A stretch of 64,000 nt of DNA from Rheinheimera oceanensis (GTDB lineage: Bacteria; Pseudomonadota; Gammaproteobacteria; Enterobacterales; Alteromonadaceae). The notes under the pieces are model-generated. The model saw nothing but the letters and a program-made list of their open reading frames with translations, was not told the DNA's origin and ran no database searches. Positions 27,776-36,112 of the stretch are shown piece by piece. The stretch spans positions 62,001 to 126,000 of the forward strand of contig NZ_JAGPNM010000003.1 of the NCBI RefSeq assembly GCF_018831085.1. Direction: 5' to 3'. The translations under genes and the position numbers were made by a program. Numbering within the stretch: the stretch's first letter is position 1; each line of letters opens with the position of its first letter.

Positions 27776-28432
27776 TTATTTTTCGCTGATATGGCAGTCG
27801 GCCAGATCCAGCGTATAAATATCGTCAATTTTATCCGCGCAGGAATGGCTGACACGTAAATCTTTTACCCGGCCGTTACGCAAGCTGTATACCCAGCCAT
27901 GAATGGTTAATGGCTGGCCACGCTCCCAGGCTTCCTGCACAAAGCTGGTGTGGCACAGGTTACGTACCTGTTCCATCACGTTTAGCTCTATCAGCCGGTT
28001 TAACCGTTCACTGTCGTCGGCAACTTGCTCCAGCTCATCACGGTGCATAGAGTAAACATCTTTAACATTACGCAGCCAGTTATCGACAAAGCCAACCCGC
28101 TGCTTGGTCATCGCAGCTTTAACGCCACCACAGCCATAATGTCCCACTACTAAAATATGTTTTACTTTAAGAATATCAATAGCATACTGCAGAACTGATA
28201 AACAATTCATATCAGAATGCAGCACCAAATTTGCGACATTACGGTGTACAAATAATTCGCCTGGCAACAGGCCTACAATTTCATTGGCTGGTACGCGGCT
28301 GTCAGAGCAACCTATCCACAGATATTCCGGCGCCTGTTGCTCGGATAACTGCTGAAAAAACCCCGGTTGTTCTTTTTCAATCCGGTCTGCCCAATTTCTA
28401 TTGTTGACAAACAGCTGTTTAAAATCTGGCAT
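27776..28432 (-). CDS. can: Beta-class carbonic anhydrase
   Basis: The protein has 218 residues. It interconverts CO2 and bicarbonate in the cytoplasm. The zinc ligands and activating residues are at the same positions as in E. coli Can: Cys42, Asp44 and Arg46 in GCSDSRVP, His98 and Cys101 in GHYGCGGV. It lies alone, convergent with the exported protein gene. Confidence 0.96.
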   Translation of the reverse strand: MPDFKQLFVNNRNWADRIEKEQPGFFQQLSEQQAPEYLWIGCSDSRVPANEIVGLLPGELFVHRNVANLVLHSDMNCLSVLQYAIDILKVKHILVVGHYGCGGVKAAMTKQRVGFVDNWLRNVKDVYSMHRDELEQVADDSERLNRLIELNVMEQVRNLCHTSFVQEAWERGQPLTIHGWVYSLRNGRVKDLRVSHSCADKIDDIYTLDLADCHISEK

Positions 28433-28558
28433 AACCCTACCCTGATCAGAAAAATCGCGACAAGATAGCCGATCTTACCTGCTTTTAGAGCACCGACCAG
28501 CTGAAATTAAACGGTATTGTACGGAAACTTACCACGCAGATTAAGTTAATGCCAGCGG

Positions 28559-28588
28559 CTGACGAAACCAAAGCAATATCGCTATACT
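28559..28588 (+). promoter_or_regulatory. Candidate promoter of manC
   Basis: CTGACG (28559-28564) and TATACT (28583-28588) are 18 bases apart and about 50 bases before the manC start codon. Each differs from the sigma-70 consensus at only one or two positions. Confidence 0.4.
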
Positions 28589-28636
28589 GTGGCAAAGGTT
28601 GTTTTATAACGCTAAGTTCAACAAAAGGAAGCAAAA

Positions 28637-30055
28637 ATGATCCCCGTAATACTGTCAGGTGGCTCAGGCACAAGGTTGTGGCCCTTATCACGGGCAAAAA
28701 AGCCAAAACAATTTCTGCCGCTGCTGAATGACAAAAGCATGCTGCAAAATACTATTTTGCGGTTAAAAGGTCTGGCAGGTTTACAACCGCCAATGGTGAT
28801 CTGTAACGAGGATCATCGCTTTATGGTAGCAGAACAACTGCGTGAACTGAGCGCCGGCCAGCCAACAATTATGCTGGAGCCTGTGGGGCGCAATACGGCA
28901 CCGGCAATAGCGGTTGCGGCTATGCAGGCTATGGCAGATGGCGACGACCCGTTGTTGCTGGTGCTGGCCGCTGACCATGCTATTAAGGATATTCCTGCAT
29001 TTCACCGCGCGGTGGAGCTGGCGGCACCGGCCGCAAAGCTCGGCAAGCTGGTAACCTTTGGTATAGTACCCACCAGTGCACATACCGGCTATGGTTATAT
29101 CCGCCGTGCCGATATTGCTGATAGCAGCTTACCGGCCGAAGTGGCTGCCGTGGCCAAATTCTGTGAAAAACCGGACTTGGCGACGGCACAGCAATTTGTC
29201 GATTCAGGCGAGTACTTCTGGAACAGTGGTATGTTTTTGTTTAAAGCCAGCAGCTTACTTGATGCATTAAAGCAATTTGCTCCGGCTATTATCAGTGCCG
29301 CTACGCAGGCATTGGCAAATGCCGCCAGAGATCTGGATTTTATCCGGCTGGATAAAGCGGCATTTTCTGCCAGCCCGTCTGACTCGATAGACTATGCTGT
29401 GATGGAAAAATCAGCCAATACCGCTATGGTCGCGCTGGATGCCGGCTGGAGTGATGTTGGTAGTTGGGATGCATTGTGGGAGGTAATGGCTAAAGATGAG
29501 CAGGGGAATGCCTGTCGTGGCGATGTTTTGCTGGAGCAATGTAAAAACAGCTATGTTAATGCTGAAGAGCGTCTGGTAGCCGTTATTGGCCTGGATGACG
29601 TTGTGGTTGTTGAAACTAAAGATGCTGTTCTGGTTGCCAGCAAAGCGCATATTCAGGGTGTAAAAAACGTGGTGGCTAAATTGCAAAGTTATGGCCGCAC
29701 TGAAGTTGATTTACACCGCGAAGTGTTCCGCCCATGGGGTAAATATGATTCTGTGGATAATGGCAGCCGTTATCAGGTTAAACATATTACAGTAAAACCC
29801 GGCGCTAAACTGTCAGTACAAATGCATCATCATCGCGCGGAACATTGGGTAGTTGTCAGCGGCTCGGCGTTAGTACGTAATGGCGACAATGAGTTTCTGG
29901 TCACTGAAAATGAATCTACCTATATTCCGGTAGGTGTGATCCATTCACTGGAAAATCCCGGCAAAATTCCGTTAGAGCTGATTGAAGTGCAATCCGGCAG
30001 TTATCTGGGCGAGGATGATATTGTACGGTTTGAAGACAAATATGGCCGCAGCTGA
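28637..30055 (+). CDS. manC: Mannose-1-phosphate guanylyltransferase / mannose-6-phosphate isomerase
   Basis: The protein has 472 residues, the length of bifunctional CpsB/AlgA-type enzymes. The N-terminal nucleotidyltransferase domain opens with SGGSGTRLWPLSR (residues 6-18), the GTP-binding signature. The C-terminal cupin (from about 355) is a type II phosphomannose isomerase with HHHRAEHWVVVSG metal ligands. It makes GDP-mannose for exopolysaccharide or lipopolysaccharide. An AAGGAAG SD is present. Unusually it stands alone, with no phosphomannomutase or glycosyltransferase beside it. Confidence 0.94.
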   Translation: MIPVILSGGSGTRLWPLSRAKKPKQFLPLLNDKSMLQNTILRLKGLAGLQPPMVICNEDHRFMVAEQLRELSAGQPTIMLEPVGRNTAPAIAVAAMQAMADGDDPLLLVLAADHAIKDIPAFHRAVELAAPAAKLGKLVTFGIVPTSAHTGYGYIRRADIADSSLPAEVAAVAKFCEKPDLATAQQFVDSGEYFWNSGMFLFKASSLLDALKQFAPAIISAATQALANAARDLDFIRLDKAAFSASPSDSIDYAVMEKSANTAMVALDAGWSDVGSWDALWEVMAKDEQGNACRGDVLLEQCKNSYVNAEERLVAVIGLDDVVVVETKDAVLVASKAHIQGVKNVVAKLQSYGRTEVDLHREVFRPWGKYDSVDNGSRYQVKHITVKPGAKLSVQMHHHRAEHWVVVSGSALVRNGDNEFLVTENESTYIPVGVIHSLENPGKIPLELIEVQSGSYLGEDDIVRFEDKYGRS

Positions 30056-30401
30056 GATTATACGTCGTTAGCTGGTACAGTTCGTCCGCCAGGTTATCGC
30101 AAGTACAGCAGCATTTTTACCGGCTAAGTGCTGCTGTGTTTAACTTTTATCCACACCTTTGCACCGGAGTCACGGCGTGCAGCTTTAATCCTGATAGTAC
30201 TAATGTAGGAAATATGCTTAGATTAAATGTATAATCAAAGCGTCAAACCCTGTTAATGGAACAAAAATACGGCAATATTACTTCAATCTTAACTGAAGCT
30301 GAATGAATGATATTGTTTTTGTTGTTTAAGTGTTTTTTATATCTTTATTTTATTTGGTAAATTGCTTATCCTTTGGTGATGAATTATTAAAGGAGATGGC
30401 A
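30056..30401. other. Intergenic region after manC
   Basis: This 346-base gap has no convincing coding frame. It contains a hairpin at 30105-30137 (9-bp stem ACAGCAGCA/TGCTGCTGT, 15-base loop, then GTTTAACTTTT) that may end the manC transcript. A perfect TATAAT lies at 30230-30235, without a good -35, and may be the -10 of the gene starting at 30402. The stretch 30280-30370 is very A/T-rich. Confidence 0.5.
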
Positions 30402-30932
30402 ATGTCAATTTTATTAGATAAACGTGAACTAAAGAAAGCAGCAAAAGAACTACCATTGGTTAAACTGACTGACGTTATTGAAACTCTGAATGCGGTGTTA
30501 GCAGAACGTCAGGTAGAAGTTGAATTGATTACCCAGTTAGAGCAGCTTGCTAAAGCTCAGGGCTTTACGATGGAGCAACTGGGGTACAAATTAAATAATG
30601 ATTTAATCAGCACAGATGCTCAGGATGGCCCGTCTAAAGCAGACAAGCGTCCTACCAAGCCTAAATTTAAAACGATCAATAAAGACAGCCAGTACTTTTA
30701 CGTTGAGAATGGCCAGCTGCAGCTGTTACGTACGCATACCATGAAAAAAGGCTTGCAGGAGCGCGGTATTGACGTAGTTCCGGTAACTAAAGTTGATAAA
30801 AAATATGCTAAGCAAATTGATGGTTTAATTGCCGATGCCACAGCACAAGCGATAGAAAACTTTAATGCTAAAGTAGATGCCTGGAATGAATGGGCAGCAG
30901 CCAATTCTGAAGAAATTCTTACCAAAAAATAA
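30402..30932 (+). CDS. Unknown cytoplasmic protein, possibly nucleic-acid associated
   Basis: The protein has 176 residues from the ATG at 30402, chosen because AAGGAG lies 6 bases upstream. It has a charged helical N-terminal half that likely forms a coiled coil (KLTDVIETLNAVLAERQ; ELITQLEQLAKAQGFTMEQL), a short linker rich in Asp, Lys and Pro (about 73-89), and a C-terminal domain of alternating charged segments. The first half recalls the dimerisation region of H-NS-like proteins, including the KAQGFTMEQLG phrase, but the DNA-binding motif of H-NS is absent. No signal peptide. Function unknown; single gene. Confidence 0.65.
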   Translation: MSILLDKRELKKAAKELPLVKLTDVIETLNAVLAERQVEVELITQLEQLAKAQGFTMEQLGYKLNNDLISTDAQDGPSKADKRPTKPKFKTINKDSQYFYVENGQLQLLRTHTMKKGLQERGIDVVPVTKVDKKYAKQIDGLIADATAQAIENFNAKVDAWNEWAAANSEEILTKK

Positions 30933-30951
30933 TCAAACGTTTTAAAGCATA

Positions 30952-30972
30952 AAGCCCGGATCAGCCGGGCTT
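30952..30972. terminator. Hairpin between convergent genes at 30.9-31.0 kb
   Basis: AAGCCCGG/CCGGGCTT (30952-30959, 30965-30972) has a five-base loop and lies between the stops of genes ending at 30932 (plus) and 30982 (minus). T-runs are short on both sides, so efficiency may be moderate. Confidence 0.6.
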
Positions 30973-30981
30973 GCTATTTAA

Positions 30982-31353
30982 TTACTTCACCAGTGTTTGT
31001 GCTGCTTTAATATAAGCATCACCACGATCTTTTGCTGTTGCTGTATCCATGTGCTCAGAAGCAACATGCACTTCTTCCAGTACGTCTTTTAATTTACCGG
31101 TTTCAGCATGAATTTTTTCCAGCGCCACCTCAATGGTGTAGGTTAGTTCGTGAATTTCGACCATCGCCAGTGGTGTCAGCTCTCCTGCCAATACAGTTTT
31201 TAGCTTTTGATTATACTCACTGAAATTGGCTACTGCCTGTTCCAGTGTTTCTGCAGGTTTACCTTTATAATGATCTGGCCGTTCATCGGCCTGAACCAGC
31301 GCAGAACTTAACAAAGCTGCCGCCACCAATGTTGCAGATAAGATTTTTTTCAT
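30982..31353 (-). CDS. Small periplasmic helical protein, DUF6746-like
   Basis: The protein has 123 residues from the ATG at 31353 (GGAG SD 6 bases away; the frame extends to 31389 without support). A signal peptide (KKILSATLVAAALLSSALVQA) is followed by an all-helical domain with RPDHYKGKPAETLEQAVANF and EIHELTYTIEVALEKI. I recall such proteins as DUF6746; the assignment is from memory. The helical, His/Glu-containing pattern resembles small cytochrome b562-like bundles, but no haem motif is seen. Confidence 0.7.
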   Translation of the reverse strand: MKKILSATLVAAALLSSALVQADERPDHYKGKPAETLEQAVANFSEYNQKLKTVLAGELTPLAMVEIHELTYTIEVALEKIHAETGKLKDVLEEVHVASEHMDTATAKDRGDAYIKAAQTLVK

Positions 31354-31780
31354 ACAAAACTCCAAAACGTAAATGAGAACCTTTCGCAACTAATTTATCA
31401 TATAACCAAGCCGCAGCCTACCAGAAACCCTAAAAAGCTGCATTTTTGCATCTGACAACTTTTAGGTAAGATTTTTTGATTAGAATAACTAACCAAAATT
31501 ATGCGTGGCCTATCCTGGTAAACGCCTTGCTACTTCAGTGTCTTTTAGATTTTAGATGTAGATTATTCGCATAATTTGCTATTTTACATGCATATAAATT
31601 ATTTTATGTCGGTTTTTGTCGTTTTGGCTAGTGATAGATTTTTGAATTTACCATGAACTTTATCTTGCTTATTCATTAGATTTTGTAATGCTTTGGCTGC
31701 AATTTATCTCGTTCGTGAATTGTGCAAAAAGTCGGCATAATGCACAGCATACAGGCAAAGGCGAAACACAGAGGTGAAGC
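31354..31780. other. Long A/T-rich upstream region between divergent small genes
   Basis: This 427-base gap lies between the start of the DUF6746-like gene (minus) and the start of a 50-codon gene (plus). It is strongly A/T-rich from about 31440 to 31700. A weak inverted repeat (CCTAAAA at 31429-31435, TTTTAGG at 31460-31466) is seen. No open frame with an SD was found in it. It may hold promoters for both genes. Confidence 0.5.
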
Positions 31781-31933
31781 ATGACAACATTAAATACTGC
31801 AGCAGATAAACATAATGTTACTGGCAAGCGCAGCAATGCTATTGGCCGTGCTTTGCTGATACGCCGTATCAACCACTTGCTGGCCCAAATAGGCCGGGCT
31901 CTAAACACCGGTTCTATGGTAAGAAGTAAATAA
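31781..31933 (+). CDS. 50-residue basic protein of unknown function
   Basis: The frame opens with ATG at 31781 directly after GAGGTGAAGC, a strong SD, and ends with TAA at 31931-31933. The product is basic (KRSNAIGRALLIRRINHLLAQIG... region, cited in part) with one likely amphipathic helix at about residues 20-40 and a Lys/Arg-ending tail. There is no signal peptide. A 16-bp terminator hairpin follows 16 bases later. The SD, isolated position and dedicated terminator support a real small gene. It is faintly like short Arg-rich DUF1127-type proteins but I cannot assign it. Confidence 0.6.
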   Translation: MTTLNTAADKHNVTGKRSNAIGRALLIRRINHLLAQIGRALNTGSMVRSK

Positions 31934-31949
31934 ACCAGGTTGTTCTGCA

Positions 31950-31994
31950 ACAGAAAAGCCACGCGTTCCCAACCCGCGTGGCTTTTCTGTTTCT
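31950..31994 (+). terminator. Very strong terminator hairpin after the 50-residue gene
   Basis: ACAGAAAAGCCACGCG (31950-31965) pairs perfectly over 16 bp with 31975-31990 around a 9-base loop. The lower stem is A/T-rich so that a T-run (CTTTTCTGTTTCT) follows the G/C core. Confidence 0.85.
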
Positions 31995-32063
31995 GCTATC
32001 TTGTTAGCGCCGGTGGCTTGCATTACATTAGTAGATAAATGGGTAGAACTGGGAGCTTAAATA

Positions 32064-32417
32064 ATGAGTGGGCATGAAAAAATCAATTATGTAGAGCTTC
32101 CGGCAAGTAATTTAGCGGCAGCAAAGCAGTTTTACGGGCAGGTATTTGGCTGGGTATTTGCAGACTATGGCCCAGATTATGTAGCGTTTGCCAATTCAGG
32201 TCTGGACGGAGGTTTTTACCGGGCGGCAAAACAATCCAGTGTTGCAGCAGGTGCTGCTCTGGTCGTGTTATACAGTAAAGATTTGCAGCAAACAGAAGCT
32301 AAGATCTTAGCTGCCGGCGGTACTATTGTTAAACCTGTGTTTACCTTTCCCGGTGGGCGCCGGTTTCACTTTGCCGATCCGAATGGTAATGAACTTGCAG
32401 TTTGGTCAGAGCAGTAA
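32064..32417 (+). CDS. VOC-family (glyoxalase/bleomycin-resistance fold) protein
   Basis: The protein has 117 residues, one VOC module. INYVELPASNLAAAKQFYGQVFGW at the N-terminus (cited in part) and PGGRRFHFADPNGNELAVWSE at the C-terminus (His and Glu of the metal site) are typical. Such small proteins include lyases, dioxygenases and drug-binding proteins; the substrate is unknown. It stands alone with an inverted repeat (32425-32454) after it. Confidence 0.85.
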   Translation: MSGHEKINYVELPASNLAAAKQFYGQVFGWVFADYGPDYVAFANSGLDGGFYRAAKQSSVAAGAALVVLYSKDLQQTEAKILAAGGTIVKPVFTFPGGRRFHFADPNGNELAVWSEQ

Positions 32418-32424
32418 GAGCATG

Positions 32425-32454
32425 CCGCTTACGCCGTATTGCTGACGTAAGCGG
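32425..32454. terminator. Possible terminator between convergent VOC and small periplasmic genes
   Basis: CCGCTTACG (32425-32433) and CGTAAGCGG (32446-32454) form a perfect 9-bp stem with a 12-base loop. Only a weak T-rich stretch (ATTGTCT) follows on the plus strand, so it may be a terminator of modest strength or an mRNA end-stabilising hairpin. Confidence 0.4.
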
Positions 32455-32483
32455 ATTGTCTGGTGCTGGCATAACTACAGCCC

Positions 32484-32741
32484 TTATTTTTTGCTGTCAG
32501 ATGTTTGCCCGGCTGTTTGTGTTACATGTTGTGCGGCCTGCTCAGAACCGTTTGGGAAAAACAATTCTGTTGCCGTTTTTTCCAATGCAGTTTTAGCCTG
32601 CTGTTTGATATTGTTACCCAGCTCTGCCAGTTGATTACTTACCACTTCAGTTAAATTGTCAGTAATAGTGTTTGCCTGTGCAGGCGCTACAAAGCCGGTA
32701 GCGATAACAGTTGCCAGAGTAAGTGCAGTTAACGTTTTCAT
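32484..32741 (-). CDS. Small exported protein of unknown function
   Basis: The protein has 85 residues. A signal peptide (TLTALTLATVIATGFVAPAQA) is followed by an amphipathic helical segment (TDNLTEVVSNQLAELGNNIK) and a polar tail ending in SDSKK. An AGGA SD lies upstream of the ATG. No family is recognised. A periplasmic or surface role is inferred from the signal peptide alone. Confidence 0.65.
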   Translation of the reverse strand: MKTLTALTLATVIATGFVAPAQANTITDNLTEVVSNQLAELGNNIKQQAKTALEKTATELFFPNGSEQAAQHVTQTAGQTSDSKK

Positions 32742-33006
32742 ATTTTTTCGTCCTTTTGTTTCGGGTTGGTGTTATTTACACCCTTACCTATTACAAACGG
32801 CGTGCCAGAATTTAAAATTTATTTATCATTATGATTTTAAACAATTTTATTTTTGTCTTTGCGATTTTGATTTTCTGCTTTGTTTGATATTGCCAACTTA
32901 GGTTAGCGAAATTGACTAAAATTTAGTTTATTTTTATCCGTGCACTGGTTATGAAAGCAGAACTACAATAGTCTATGTTGCAAAGTAAAAAAGCCGGGCA
33001 GGTAAA

Positions 33007-33759
33007 GTGACTACGTTAAAATTACTATTGGGTTTGCTGTATTGTCTGAGTTTTACTGTAGCGGCCGTTGCGCCTTTGCGGGTGGTAACTGAGCTCTCCC
33101 CGCCACATCAGACAATACAGCAAGGCGAAGTAGCCGGGCTTAGTACGGCATTGGTAAAGGCTGTACTGGCAGAAGCTAAGCTGGAGGCCAGAATTGAAAT
33201 ATATCCGTGGGCCCGCTCATTTCGTATTGCCCGTAGTCAGCCGAATGTTCTTATTTACAATATGGCCCGCACGGCTGAACGTGAGAACGAATTTCACTGG
33301 ATTGGCACTGTTGCCGCTTATCAGTTAGGTTTTGTTGCTTTAAGCCATCGCAAGGATATTAAAATTGAAAAACTACAGGATGCTAAAGCATTTACTATTG
33401 CGGTTCAGCGGGATGATTTATCTGCTAACTTTTTAATAAATAATGGTTTTGCCCAGGGGCAACAATTGGTGCTATCTGCTGATATTACTGAGTCGTGGCA
33501 ATTATTACTTAATGGCAAGGTAGATTTAGTTATTGATGATCCGGTAGCGCTGACTGATATGGCTGCTAATCTGAAATTGCCGGAGAAATACATCCGTTTT
33601 GTATATGCAGTGCCGGAGTTAGCGCAGCAAACCTGGCTGGCAGCTAATATACAAACATCACCAGGGCTGGTGACAAAGTTAAAACAAGCTCATCAGAAAG
33701 TGGCTACGACAGAGCTTTATCAAAAAGTTATGTTATCCAGTTACCACCCGCTGCAATAA
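33007..33759 (+). CDS. Periplasmic solute-binding protein, family 3 type
   Basis: The protein has 250 residues starting with GTG at 33007 (AGG about 6 bases before). A signal peptide (KLLLGLLYCLSFTVAAVA) is followed by an SBP_bac_3 fold; IEIYPWARSFRIARSQPNVLIYNMART (cited in part: YPWARSFRIA) is the hallmark of a subgroup of orphan amino-acid-type binding proteins in Alteromonadales. No ABC permease is nearby. Ligand unknown; a role in sensing or scavenging is possible. Confidence 0.75.
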   Translation: MTTLKLLLGLLYCLSFTVAAVAPLRVVTELSPPHQTIQQGEVAGLSTALVKAVLAEAKLEARIEIYPWARSFRIARSQPNVLIYNMARTAERENEFHWIGTVAAYQLGFVALSHRKDIKIEKLQDAKAFTIAVQRDDLSANFLINNGFAQGQQLVLSADITESWQLLLNGKVDLVIDDPVALTDMAANLKLPEKYIRFVYAVPELAQQTWLAANIQTSPGLVTKLKQAHQKVATTELYQKVMLSSYHPLQ

Positions 33760-33780
33760 AAAGCCCGCTGTGTAGCGGGC
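33758..33780 (-). terminator. Terminator of ettA
   Basis: On the minus strand GCCCGCT/AGCGGGC (33780-33774, 33769-33763) with a 4-base loop is followed by TTTTT (33762-33758). It lies 14 bases after the ettA stop codon. On the plus strand no T-run follows. Confidence 0.8.
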
Positions 33781-33793
33781 GTTATCTCAAACA

Positions 33794-35455
33794 TCAGATT
33801 TTTTTGTATTTAATACGGTGTGGTTCCAAAGCATCAGCACCATAAGTGGCTTTTAACCAGGTTTCATAGTCTGAGTAGTTACCCTCAAAGAAATTCACTT
33901 TGCCTTCATCACGGTAATCCAGAATATGCGTAGCGATGCGGTCAAGGAACCAACGGTCGTGTGAAATCACCATAGCGCAGCCCGGGAAGTCGAGCAGGGC
34001 ATTTTCAAGGGCGCGCAGTGTTTCTACGTCCAAATCGTTGGTAGGTTCATCCAGTAACAACATATTGCCGCCGGCTTTTAGCAGGGCAGCTAAATGCACA
34101 CGGTTACGCTCACCACCCGATAGCTCGCCGATAAACTTTTGCTGATCGTTGCCTTTAAAGTTAAAGCGGCCCACGTAAGCCCGGCTGGGGATCTGAAAGC
34201 TACCTATTTGCAGCATATCCTGACCGTTAGAAATCTCCTGCCATACCGTGTTTTTCGGGTTCATATTGTCGCGGAACTGATCCACACTGGCCAGTTGTAC
34301 GGTGTCGCCAATGCTAATGTCGCCGGAGTCAGCCTGCTCTGCACCACTGATCATTTTAAACAATGTCGATTTACCGGCACCGTTCGGGCCGATAATACCA
34401 ACGATAGCACCTTTGGGAATGCTGAAGCTTAAATCGTCTATCAATAAACGATCGCCAAAAGACTTCCGCAGGTGGTTAACTTCCAGCACTTTATCACCCA
34501 GGCGTGGCCCAGGTGGAATAAACAGCTCATTGGTTTCGTTACGTTTTTGAAATTCCTGGCTTTGTAGTTCTTCAAAGCGTGCCATCCGCGCTTTACTCTT
34601 GGCATGGCGGCCTTTCGGGTTCGTGCGCACCCATTCTAGCTCTTGCTTAATTGAGCGCTGGCGGGCATTTTCAGCTTTTTCTTCCTGTTGCAGACGGGCA
34701 TCTTTTTGTTCCAGCCAGGAAGAGTAATTACCTTCCCATGGAATGCCATAGCCACGGTCCAGCTCTAAAATCCAGCCGGCAACGTTATCAAGGAAATAGC
34801 GGTCGTGGGTAATGGCTACTACAGTGCCGGGGTAATCGTGCAGGAAGCGCTCCAGCCAGGCAACAGATTCAGCATCCAGGTGGTTGGTTGGCTCGTCCAG
34901 CAACAGCATGTCTGGCCGTTCTAACAATAAGCGGCAAATAGCGACGCGGCGGCGTTCACCACCTGATAAATGCTCAATTCTGGCATCCCACGGTGGCAGG
35001 CGCAGTGCGTCGGCGGCGCGCTCCAGCGTATTATCCAGGTTATGGCCTTCTTTGGCCTGGATCAGGGCTTCCAGTTCGCCTTGCTCGCGGGCTAAGGCAT
35101 CAAAGTCAGCATTTTCATCGGCATAGGCAGCGTAAACTTCATCTAAGCGGCTCAGGGCGTTTTTAACGTCGCTGACGGCCTCTTCAACTATTTCACGCAC
35201 AGTTTTGTTTGGGTCTAACTGCGGCTCTTGCGGCAGATAACCTATTTTAGTTCCTGCCAGTGGCCGGGCTTCGCCTTCAAACTCCTTGTCGACACCTGCC
35301 ATAATGCGCAACAGGGTAGATTTACCTGAGCCGTTTAAACCCAGCACGCCAATTTTGGCACCGGGGAAGAAAGATAATGAAATGTCTTTTAAAATAGTGC
35401 GTTTAGGTGGCACCACCTTAGACACGCGATGCATTGAGTAGATATATTGAGCCAT
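33794..35455 (-). CDS. ettA: Energy-dependent translational throttle protein (ABC-F ATPase)
   Basis: The protein has 553 residues with two ATP-binding cassettes. Walker A motifs are GLNGSGKST and GPNGAGKST, signature motifs LSGGERRR and LSGGERNR, and the ATPase Glu follows LLLDEPTN in each. The inter-domain linker carries the charged P-site tRNA-interaction region (WVRTNPKGRHAKSKARMARF, about 275-295). EttA binds the ribosomal E site and restrains the first peptide bond when ATP is low. It is a single gene. Confidence 0.96.
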   Translation of the reverse strand: MAQYIYSMHRVSKVVPPKRTILKDISLSFFPGAKIGVLGLNGSGKSTLLRIMAGVDKEFEGEARPLAGTKIGYLPQEPQLDPNKTVREIVEEAVSDVKNALSRLDEVYAAYADENADFDALAREQGELEALIQAKEGHNLDNTLERAADALRLPPWDARIEHLSGGERRRVAICRLLLERPDMLLLDEPTNHLDAESVAWLERFLHDYPGTVVAITHDRYFLDNVAGWILELDRGYGIPWEGNYSSWLEQKDARLQQEEKAENARQRSIKQELEWVRTNPKGRHAKSKARMARFEELQSQEFQKRNETNELFIPPGPRLGDKVLEVNHLRKSFGDRLLIDDLSFSIPKGAIVGIIGPNGAGKSTLFKMISGAEQADSGDISIGDTVQLASVDQFRDNMNPKNTVWQEISNGQDMLQIGSFQIPSRAYVGRFNFKGNDQQKFIGELSGGERNRVHLAALLKAGGNMLLLDEPTNDLDVETLRALENALLDFPGCAMVISHDRWFLDRIATHILDYRDEGKVNFFEGNYSDYETWLKATYGADALEPHRIKYKKI

Positions 35456-35615
35456 GTTTTATCTGCTTATCATTGCTGGTAATAGTGCCGGCAATTGTAC
35501 GTTATTTTCACCGGGCAGGGAAAGGCGCGGCGAGGGCGGATAAGATAAAACTCGCTTTTACGCCGTGCTTTCTGGTCTAATAGCAACCGGTACTTTACCC
35601 CGGGTGGAAATGAAT

Positions 35616-35969
35616 ATGAGTCAATTTGCGCAAGATCCCAGTTTTCAGCGTTTCGTTGAAGAAGCCAAGACCCATGGTGTGGTTTATGTATTAGCAGACG
35701 GTGAAGATCTGCTGGTAGTTGAATCGGTAGAATTTGAAGACACTGACGTAATGCCATTCTGGTCAGATGAAGCATCTGCTGCAGCGCATTGCTCAGAAGA
35801 GTGGGCAGTGTACAAGCCAGAAGCCATTCCGCTGGACGTATTCTGTGATGGCTGGTTAAAAGAAATGTACGATGATGGCGTGTTAATTGGCACTAACTGG
35901 GACGAAAGTTTAAACGGCCCTGAGGTAGAACCGCGCGAGTTACTTGAAGCCCTGTCACTGGTGCAGTAA
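35616..35969 (+). CDS. DUF2750-type protein
   Basis: The protein has 117 residues from the ATG at 35616 (GGTGGA 7 bases before; another ATG is two codons upstream). It is strongly acidic and soluble, with PFWSDEASAAAHC and IPLDVFCDGWLKEMYDDGVLIGTNWD (cited in part), matching the DUF2750 pattern found in many gammaproteobacteria. No function is known. It lies divergent from ettA and upstream of folE, with separate spacing, so co-transcription with folE is uncertain. Confidence 0.75.
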   Translation: MSQFAQDPSFQRFVEEAKTHGVVYVLADGEDLLVVESVEFEDTDVMPFWSDEASAAAHCSEEWAVYKPEAIPLDVFCDGWLKEMYDDGVLIGTNWDESLNGPEVEPRELLEALSLVQ

Positions 35970-36112
35970 GCCGTTCTGCTGTTGAAAGCCTTGCGGTTTT
36001 CCCGGCTGCAGGGCTTTGCTGATCATAAAAATGGCAAAAAAATGACTTTACTCTTAAACTACCGGCCTTGGCTGCACGTATTGTTGGTCTAACAGCCGGT
36101 TTGGATATAGTT

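Noticed and set aside
32656..32901. Plus-strand frame opposite the start of the small exported protein gene.
   Set aside because: It is antisense to the signal-peptide region and continues into A/T-rich spacer with no SD.
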